A stretch of DNA of 58,954 bases, from positions 1 to 58,954 of the forward strand of contig NZ_JAQZSM010000024.1 of NCBI RefSeq assembly GCF_028745735.1. The letters run 5' to 3'. Each line of letters begins with the position of its first letter. Positions within the stretch are counted from its first letter, which is position 1. The position numbers and the translations under genes were made by a program. The stretch is from Roseinatronobacter alkalisoli. Its GTDB lineage: Bacteria > Pseudomonadota > Alphaproteobacteria > Rhodobacterales > Rhodobacteraceae. Of the stretch, positions 53,328 to 58,954 are shown one piece after another. The notes beneath the pieces were generated by a model that ran no database searches, had not been told where the DNA came from, and worked only from the letters and a program-made list of their open reading frames with translations.

Positions 53328-54263
53328 CTAAGCAGCGCCGATCCCCAGAAGCCGGGTAGCATTCGCAGCAAGCCATTCCTGGGCATGCGCCGTAAAAGCC
53401 TTGTGCAACTGTGTCCGCTCCGTCCCGGCAACCATCAGCAGGCCCAGTTTCATGGGCCGCGCGTTACCGGAAAGCGGAATGAAGCGTATCGGCTTGCCAT
53501 CAGGTGACATGTCATTCAGCGGACGGTGATTGACAATGGAATATCCGAACCCGTTCGCGACCAGACTGCGCATCACCGCCATATCACGGGTGCGTTCGTG
53601 AACATTGGCGCGCAATCCGGCCCGGCTGAAGAAAGACAGGAAATAGTCCGAACTCAGCGGCAGATCGAGCAGCACCATTGGATAAGCAGCAAGTTGCTGA
53701 ACAGATACAGTCGGGAGATGTGCCAGCGAATGGGTATCGCTCATGGCGACAAGTGGCGGCAATTCCAGAATTGGTGTGAAGTGCAGATCACCCGGCAAAT
53801 CAAGGTCATATGACAGCGCCATGTCGATGCGCGCTTGCCGCAGCCATGTAAAGAGGCTGGCTTGGTCCCCCTCGGTCTGGGATATCCGCACCTCCTCATA
53901 CATATCAAGAAAACTGCGCCGCAGACCCGGAACGACAATTTGCGCGAAAGTAGACAGGCATCCAAGCTCCAGCGGGCCGCGCACCATGCCCGACAACTCA
54001 CCTGCAAGATCGCGCAAGGCCGCAGCCTGCCGCAGGACAATCTGCGCCTGATCCAGCAGCTTGTGACCCGGCAGTGTAGGCGCCAGCCCCTGGGCATGAT
54101 GGCGCACGAAAAGTTGCACGCCCAGTTCTTCTTCCAGCTGCGAAATCGCGGCAGAGATCGAAGGCGAAGAAACATTGACCCGATGTGAAGCGGCTGCAAT
54201 GCTGCCAGCCTCGCCCACAGCAACGAAATATTCCAGTTGTCTCAACGTGTAGCGAAGGGGCAT
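53328..54263 (-). CDS. LysR-family regulator
   Basis: A 311-residue LysR protein with helix-turn-helix in about 1-65 (Ile-Ala-Ala-Ala-Ser-His, then Val-Ser-Ser-Pro-Ser-Ile-Ser) and an effector domain to about 295. It lies on the same strand between the aldehyde dehydrogenase and demethylase genes, so it is probably the local regulator of this cluster. Gaps of 88 and 96 bases on its two sides could hold promoters. Confidence 0.88.
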   Translation of the reverse strand: MPLRYTLRQLEYFVAVGEAGSIAAASHRVNVSSPSISAAISQLEEELGVQLFVRHHAQGLAPTLPGHKLLDQAQIVLRQAAALRDLAGELSGMVRGPLELGCLSTFAQIVVPGLRRSFLDMYEEVRISQTEGDQASLFTWLRQARIDMALSYDLDLPGDLHFTPILELPPLVAMSDTHSLAHLPTVSVQQLAAYPMVLLDLPLSSDYFLSFFSRAGLRANVHERTRDMAVMRSLVANGFGYSIVNHRPLNDMSPDGKPIRFIPLSGNARPMKLGLLMVAGTERTQLHKAFTAHAQEWLAANATRLLGIGAA

Positions 54264-54359
54264 GGCTCACCTCTTGGTATGACGCCAGTCTAGGCGCAAG
54301 CGCGGGCACGAGCCAATGCTTTCGCATTGAATGCACATCTGGGGAACATCACGTTCTGA

Positions 54360-55856
54360 TCATGCGCGGTATTTCATCCAGACAGTCTTGAGGGCTGTGT
54401 ATTTTTCCAGCGCATGGAGTGACAGATCCCGTCCGAAACCGGATTGCTTCATGCCCCCGAACGGGGTTTGTGCAGACAGGGCGTCAACAGTGTTCACCGA
54501 AACCGTGCCCACATGCAGGCGGTCAGACATGCGCAACGCGCGGCCAAGGTTTCCGGTCCAGACCGATGCCGCCAACCCATAGGGAGAGTCGTTGGCCATG
54601 GTGATCGCCTCTTCCTCGGTGTCGAACGCGATGACCGACAGCACAGGCCCGAAGATTTCCTCGCGGGCAAGCGGGTCGGTCTGGGCGACATCGGCAAAGA
54701 TGGTGGGTTGCACGAAATGGCCCTTGCCGTCGATCTGCACACGCGTGCCCCCTGTGACCAGCCGCGCGCTGCGCTGCCCGCCCTGAATGAACCCCATGAT
54801 GCGGTCCAGCTGCCTTGCATCGACAATCGCGCCCATCTTGGACGATGGGTCCAACGGATCACCCGGCTGCATGGCCTTCGCCCGCGCGACCAGCTTCTCA
54901 AGAAACGCCTCCATGATCGGGCGTTCAACATAGAGCCGTGTATTGGCGGAACACACCTCTCCTTGATTGAAGAACACCCCGAAGGCAGCCATGTCAGCCG
55001 CCGCGTCCAGATCCTCGCAATCGGCAAAAACAATGTTGGGGCTTTTGCCCCCCGTTTCCGGCCAGACCGCTTTCATGTTGGACTGGCCCGAATATTGCAT
55101 GAACAACTTGCCCACCGCTGTCGAACCGGTGAAGGCCAGACAGTCGACATTCATGTGAAGTCCCAGTGCCTTGCCCGCCGTTGCCCCAAATCCGGGCACG
55201 ACATTGAACACGCCATCCGGGACACCCGCTTCGGCGGCAAGTTCAGCCAGACGCAGCGCCGAAAGGGGCGATTGCTCGGCCGGTTTCAGCACCACGGAAT
55301 TGCCCGCCGCCAACGCGGCAGAGGCTTTCCACGTCGCCATATCAAGCGGAAAGTTCCACGGCACAACAGCACCGACCACGCCCAACGGGACACGACGGAC
55401 AAGCGCCAGATCGCCTGGTCCGGTCGGGGCCACCTCGTCATAGATCTTGTCGATCGCCTCGGCATACCACTGGAAGAAATGCGCCGATCCGGGTGCATCA
55501 ATCGTGACGGCATCCGTGATCGTCTTGCCCATATCCAGACTGTCAAGCAAGGCCATCTCATGCAGATTTGCGCGGATCAGATCGGCCAGTTTCAATAGCA
55601 CGGCCTTGCGCGCGGCAGGTGGCTTGCGCGACCAGCGACCATCGTCAAAGGCGCGCTGTGCCGCCGCCACGGCAAGGTCAATATCCGCAGCATCCCCTTC
55701 CGCCACCTGCGCCAGAACAGCCCCGGTTGCAGGGTTCACACTGTCAAATGTCCGGCCCGATTGCGCATCGACGAATCTGCCATCGATAAAGGCCTGTCCA
55801 CGGATGCCAAGTGCGTTTGCACGGGCTTTCCAGTCTTCATGGCTCAGCGTAGTCAT
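54360..55856 (-). CDS. Aldehyde dehydrogenase (NAD-dependent)
   Basis: A 498-residue class-1-type aldehyde dehydrogenase. Asn168 (Pro-Trp-Asn-Phe-Pro), Glu267 (Glu-Thr-Gly-Gly) and Cys302 (Gly-Glu-Val-Cys) occupy the standard catalytic positions. The overall sequence resembles the PuuC/gamma-aminobutyraldehyde dehydrogenase group. It would oxidise the aldehyde left when an amine is cleaved, fitting the flavoproteins in the cluster. GGAGAGG precedes the ATG. Confidence 0.9.
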   Translation of the reverse strand: MTTLSHEDWKARANALGIRGQAFIDGRFVDAQSGRTFDSVNPATGAVLAQVAEGDAADIDLAVAAAQRAFDDGRWSRKPPAARKAVLLKLADLIRANLHEMALLDSLDMGKTITDAVTIDAPGSAHFFQWYAEAIDKIYDEVAPTGPGDLALVRRVPLGVVGAVVPWNFPLDMATWKASAALAAGNSVVLKPAEQSPLSALRLAELAAEAGVPDGVFNVVPGFGATAGKALGLHMNVDCLAFTGSTAVGKLFMQYSGQSNMKAVWPETGGKSPNIVFADCEDLDAAADMAAFGVFFNQGEVCSANTRLYVERPIMEAFLEKLVARAKAMQPGDPLDPSSKMGAIVDARQLDRIMGFIQGGQRSARLVTGGTRVQIDGKGHFVQPTIFADVAQTDPLAREEIFGPVLSVIAFDTEEEAITMANDSPYGLAASVWTGNLGRALRMSDRLHVGTVSVNTVDALSAQTPFGGMKQSGFGRDLSLHALEKYTALKTVWMKYRA

Positions 55857-55874
55857 GCGCCTCTCCCTGTTTTG

Positions 55875-56549
55875 TCATTCATCTCCGGGCACCCCGTAGG
55901 AGGGTGCCTCACGCGGGTCGAGCGCGCGCTGGATATAGGCGTCAAGCTGCGGCTTGTAGATGTCCCATACGATTTCAAGCTGATGGATCGGGCAGCCCTC
56001 TGTCCAGTCGCAGCGCAAATCAGCAACCGGCCAGCTAACAGTATCGACCAGTTTCATTCCGGCTGAATGCACCGGACCCGCTTCGCCGCCCGCCGCGAGG
56101 CCAGCTTTCAGGGCACCCAGCAAGCGGTCCCCCAAATGGCCTGAACTGCGCTCGAAATGCGACACCATTGCCTGCGGCACAGTGTCATTTGCCAGCAGAT
56201 TGCCGCCTGCCGCCACATCCACGCCTTGCGCTTGTGTCCAGATCCCCAATGCCTTCGGACCGGAATGAATGGCGGTGCGTCCACCGACATCAATGGCAAG
56301 GACTTGCCGGTAATCGACAAACCGCGCGCGTTTGCGGATATCGGCCACTGCCTCAGGCGCGGACTGGCCTTGCTCCATCAGATCAAGCACCATGGGCCCC
56401 AGTGTCGGGTCCGTCACATTCTGCGACGCGACAGCACCGACACTGGCGCGCGCATGCGAACAGCGCGCCGCCACTGCGGGCGAAGATGATGCAATGGCCA
56501 GTCCGAACATGCCGGTTTCGGCGCAGCGCGCCACAAGCGAGAAGGTCAT
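55875..56549 (-). CDS. DUF1028 (Ntn-hydrolase-like) protein
   Basis: A 224-residue DUF1028 protein. The start Thr-Phe-Ser-Leu-Val-Ala-Arg is characteristic, and the central Asp-Val-Gly-Gly-Arg and Gly-Gly-Asn-Leu-Leu blocks recall a penicillin-amidase-type Ntn fold. The domain is often found with deacylases, peptidases and RidA in amino-acid catabolic clusters. The reaction is unknown; an amidase role on an acylated amine is possible. Confidence 0.85.
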   Translation of the reverse strand: MTFSLVARCAETGMFGLAIASSSPAVAARCSHARASVGAVASQNVTDPTLGPMVLDLMEQGQSAPEAVADIRKRARFVDYRQVLAIDVGGRTAIHSGPKALGIWTQAQGVDVAAGGNLLANDTVPQAMVSHFERSSGHLGDRLLGALKAGLAAGGEAGPVHSAGMKLVDTVSWPVADLRCDWTEGCPIHQLEIVWDIYKPQLDAYIQRALDPREAPSYGVPGDE

Positions 56550-56552
56550 GGG

Positions 56553-56969
56553 CTACTCCGGGATAACTGCAGTGGCGTCGATTTCGACCAGCCATTCGGG
56601 GCGTGCCAATGCTTGCACGACCAGCCCCGTTGAGACCGGATGCACCCCACGGATATACTCGCCCATGGTGCGATAGACGGATTCGCGGTGGCGGACATCC
56701 GTCAGATACACCACAACCTTCACCAGATGCGACATCTCGCCTCCGGCCTCTTCGATCAGCTGGCGGATATTCTGCATCACCTTATGCGTCTGCGCGACAG
56801 GATCATGGCTGTCAAGATTGACCGCATCATCAAGGTTTTGCGGGCATTGACCGCGCAGCCAGACAATCCGCCCGCCTTGGGTGACAACTGCCTGACACAG
56901 GTCGGTGTCGAGGTTCTGCTCGGGATAGGTATCCCGCGTGTTGAACTTGCGTATGCGCGTATGAACCAT
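56553..56969 (-). CDS. RidA/YjgF-family protein
   Basis: A 138-residue RidA-family protein. The C-terminal Leu-Ala-Arg-Pro-Glu-Trp-Leu-Val-Glu-Ile block keeps the arginine expected to hold the carboxylate of enamine/imine intermediates. RidA hydrolyses reactive imines formed by PLP enzymes or by flavin amine oxidation, which fits a cluster with flavin oxidoreductases. It starts three bases upstream of the DUF1028 gene. Confidence 0.88.
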   Translation of the reverse strand: MVHTRIRKFNTRDTYPEQNLDTDLCQAVVTQGGRIVWLRGQCPQNLDDAVNLDSHDPVAQTHKVMQNIRQLIEEAGGEMSHLVKVVVYLTDVRHRESVYRTMGEYIRGVHPVSTGLVVQALARPEWLVEIDATAVIPE

Positions 56970-56994
56970 GATCTTCTTCCACCTTCTGAAGGGT

Positions 56995-58287
56995 TTACTC
57001 TGCGGGTGCTTTCTCAGGATCGCGCGCGCTTTGACCGGTCTTGTCGTGATAAGTCATGTAGCTGCGCTGGATCACGATCTGGTCCGCCAGATAGCGTGCA
57101 TCGTGCCAGACACCCCAGATGAAACTTGATCCCCGCCGCGATTGCCAAGGCAGACCAAGAAAATAGACACCTGGCTCGACAGAGACACCACGCTGATGTC
57201 GCGGACGGCCCTGTGCATCAAAAATATCAAGCTTCAGCCAGCTGTAGTCCTGCTTGAACCCTGTCGCCCAGATCACACTGCCAATTCCTGCCCCGGACAG
57301 ATCGAGGCTGCGCAGCGGGTTGGTCACACAATCGGGATCGGGCAGTTGTTCATGTGCTTCCGGCTCTGGTGGCAGATCAAGGCCCTGTGCCGCGACATAC
57401 GCATCGGCCTCTGAGAGCAAGTTGCGCAGGCTGGCATCGCCCGCCGCAAGGTTTTCCGCCAGATCATCGCGGAAATGCAGCCGTTTTCCGTCGAATGTTT
57501 CCGTACGCCCGACCAGCGTTACCCCCCTCCCGGCCAGATTGCGAAAATCCACTGTGTGCCCGCCATGCGCCCCGCTGACGGCGATAGTCACATGTTCTGT
57601 GCCCGGATTGGGCGCTGCCGCATCCCATTTCCCCAACACACCCAACCACCAGCAGAAATCACGCCCCCGATAGGAACGGGGCGGGCGCTCATGCGGGCCG
57701 ACAGACAGATATACCTTGCGCCCGGCGCGCGCCAGTTCATCCGCGATCTGCACCCCGGAAGACCCCGCGCCGACAATCATCACGGCCCCTGCAGGCAGTT
57801 GATCGGGGTTGCGATAGGCGCTGGAATGCAATTGCATGACAGCGCAATCCCCCGGAATGACCGACGGGATGACCGGGCGCTGAAACGGTCCTGTGGCAGC
57901 GACAATCCGCTGGGCCTCGATCACGCCATCAGTGGTTTCGACCCGGAAGCCGCCGCGCCCGGGAATGCGGGTGGCGCTGCGCACTTCCACCCCGCACCGG
58001 ATTGGTGCATCAAACTGCTCTGCATAGCGCTCGAAATAAGTTGCGACCTGGTCTTTCGGGACAAAGGCGTCCGGCGCATGCTGGTCGAATTCCAGATCGG
58101 GGAACCGGTCATGCCAGGCGGGACCGTTCGCCACAAGCGAGTCCCAGCGCGCGGTGCGCCAGCGCTCGGCTATACGGTGTTTCTCCAGAACACGATGCGG
58201 TACCGATTGCGCGCTCAGGTGTCTGCTCATGGCCAGGCCAGCCTGACCGCCGCCGACAATGACGGTATCGATATGTTCCACACTCAT
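56995..58287 (-). CDS. Flavin-dependent monooxygenase (CzcO/FMO-like)
   Basis: A 430-residue FAD/NAD(P)-binding protein. The FAD motif Val-Gly-Gly-Gly-Gln-Ala-Gly is at 11-17, and a second Rossmann motif Val-Gly-Ala-Gly-Ser-Ser-Gly for NADPH lies mid-protein. An Ala-Thr-Gly-Phe block near the C-terminus matches FMO/CzcO-type proteins. It probably N- or S-oxygenates a small amine, or acts as a Baeyer-Villiger-type enzyme. ATG 58287 has GGAGG upstream; a much longer in-frame extension covers the 58288-58617 gap and is not flavoprotein-like. It heads the cluster running to 45876. Confidence 0.85.
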   Translation of the reverse strand: MSVEHIDTVIVGGGQAGLAMSRHLSAQSVPHRVLEKHRIAERWRTARWDSLVANGPAWHDRFPDLEFDQHAPDAFVPKDQVATYFERYAEQFDAPIRCGVEVRSATRIPGRGGFRVETTDGVIEAQRIVAATGPFQRPVIPSVIPGDCAVMQLHSSAYRNPDQLPAGAVMIVGAGSSGVQIADELARAGRKVYLSVGPHERPPRSYRGRDFCWWLGVLGKWDAAAPNPGTEHVTIAVSGAHGGHTVDFRNLAGRGVTLVGRTETFDGKRLHFRDDLAENLAAGDASLRNLLSEADAYVAAQGLDLPPEPEAHEQLPDPDCVTNPLRSLDLSGAGIGSVIWATGFKQDYSWLKLDIFDAQGRPRHQRGVSVEPGVYFLGLPWQSRRGSSFIWGVWHDARYLADQIVIQRSYMTYHDKTGQSARDPEKAPAE

Positions 58288-58617
58288 CGCATCATTCCTC
58301 CGGATAGAACTGCACAAGGGCAAATTGTCTTGTGGTCTTCGGGATATGCGATGAAGCATGTGGGACAAACTATGTTTTCCTGCATCTTTGATTAGCCGAA
58401 TCCTTGCCCGCATATCGACGGTCATCAGGGCGTGTTTGCGCGATCCGAACGAATTGCAGCAAGATGTAGACTTTCGCAGATGCGGCAACATGACCGGCGC
58501 ATTTTTGCCGGTCAGCCTGATCTTTATCTCATGATCGCGACCACCCGGCGCATTTCTGCTTGCAGACTGTGCGGGGTCAATTAAATTCACCTTAAGGTTT
58601 AGTATCGGGCGTATTTG
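58288..58617. promoter_or_regulatory. Divergent promoter region with hairpin before vgrG
   Basis: This 330-base gap separates the monooxygenase (minus) from vgrG (plus). TGACCGGC and GCCGGTCA (58491-58514) form a perfect 8-base-pair inverted repeat with an 8-base loop holding five T. No gene is seen, and I identified no sigma-54-type promoter with confidence. The repeat may be an operator or a folded leader. Confidence 0.4.
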
Positions 58618-58954
58618 ATGAATAAAGCGTTTTCTCAAGTCTTTCGTATGGGTCAGTTAACGACCTCTCTTGGTCCGGATGTGCTGGCGCTGATGCGCTT
58701 TGAAGGTGTCGAGCGGTTGAATGATCTGTTCGACTGGCAGGTCGAGTGTCTGGCCGCCAATGATGACATCGATTTCGACGCGCTGATCGGCACCCATGCC
58801 ACTGTCACCCTGCATGACCGCCAGACGGAGCGTCATTTCGACGGTATCGTGACGGAAGCCCGCTGGATGGGCGCGGGCGAGAACGGGCATCGCTACCGGT
58901 TGCGGCTGCAGCCCTGGTTCAAGCTGGCCAGCCTGCGGCGCAACCAGCGGATTT
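58618..58954 (+). CDS. vgrG: Type VI secretion VgrG, N-terminal part (cut by window edge)
   Basis: The first 112 codons are present and the frame runs open to the end of the window. The start reads MNKAFSQVFR, then Gly-Gln-Leu-Thr-Thr-Ser-Leu-Gly-Pro-Asp-Val-Leu and Arg-Phe-Glu-Gly, followed by Leu-Phe-Asp-Trp-Gln-Val and His-Phe-Asp-Gly-Ile-Val, all typical of the VgrG N-terminal domain (gp27-like). VgrG forms the tip of the type VI secretion tube and carries effectors. An internal ATG at 58648 is a less likely start. It is divergent from the catabolic cluster and unrelated to it. Whether it is complete or carries a C-terminal effector is unknown. Confidence 0.85.
   Translation, partial: MNKAFSQVFRMGQLTTSLGPDVLALMRFEGVERLNDLFDWQVECLAANDDIDFDALIGTHATVTLHDRQTERHFDGIVTEARWMGAGENGHRYRLRLQPWFKLASLRRNQRI

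Noticed and set aside
1-58954. CRISPR arrays, tRNA or rRNA genes, insertion sequences, integrase-linked attachment sites
   Set aside because: I saw no regularly spaced repeats, cloverleaf-like sequence, transposase motif or duplicated ends anywhere in the window; a tRNA or repeat search tool would settle this.

Overview
The window looks like a chromosomal segment of a marine or saline Rhodobacteraceae-type alphaproteobacterium. This rests on GC-rich coding sequence, many ATGA-overlapped operons, several solute-binding-protein-dependent ABC systems, a tripartite tricarboxylate (Tct) transporter, and family combinations common in roseobacters (BKACE, DgcN/DgcA, choline-sulfatase, LysR and GntR regulators). 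It is almost entirely uptake plus catabolism. I see no rRNA, tRNA, CRISPR array, insertion sequence or phage gene.

Layout. (1) 2-199: 3' end of glycerol kinase. (2) 481-6983 (minus): a carbohydrate ABC transporter operon with a PfkB kinase and an unexpected ArgH-like lyase, divergent from 7142-11515 (plus): ROK repressor, long PIG-L deacetylase, EamA exporter. (3) 11590-20844: a secreted sialidase-like BNR protein, a second sugar ABC system (ATPase divergent from the rest), a GntR regulator, an esterase, a sugar epimerase/isomerase and a Gfo/Idh/MocA dehydrogenase, with an AT-rich operator cluster in the divergent gap. (4) 21033-24982: a YclNOPQ/Vct-type siderophore ABC importer and a divergent DUF2218 gene. 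(5) 25179-34972 (minus): a tightly packed ten-gene operon joining a PotABCD-like importer to a class III aminotransferase, a BKACE enzyme, a GNAT, an acetylpolyamine-amidohydrolase/HDAC-type deacetylase, DgcA and DgcN; a divergent LysR gene follows. (6) 36139-42219: choline-sulfatase, a MarR-GNAT fusion, a 2-hydroxyacid dehydrogenase, a universal stress protein and an alanine/glycine:cation symporter. (7) 42359-45395: tctBAC. (8) 45876-58287 (minus): PotABCD-like importer, M20 deacylase, trimethylamine-dehydrogenase-like flavoprotein, LysR, aldehyde dehydrogenase, DUF1028, RidA and a flavin monooxygenase. (9) 58618-end: start of a type VI secretion VgrG.

How the genes fit together. Most blocks follow one design: regulator, importer, then two to six enzymes. 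Blocks 2, 5 and 8 are the best candidates for undescribed pathways. Block 2 combines a C-N lyase with sugar uptake. Block 5 combines N-acetylation, deacetylation, epimerisation, transamination and beta-keto-acid cleavage behind one importer. Block 8 combines oxidative N-dealkylation, aldehyde oxidation and deacylation behind another. The substrates are inferred, not shown. All calls come from reading sequence and recalling family motifs; no database search was run.
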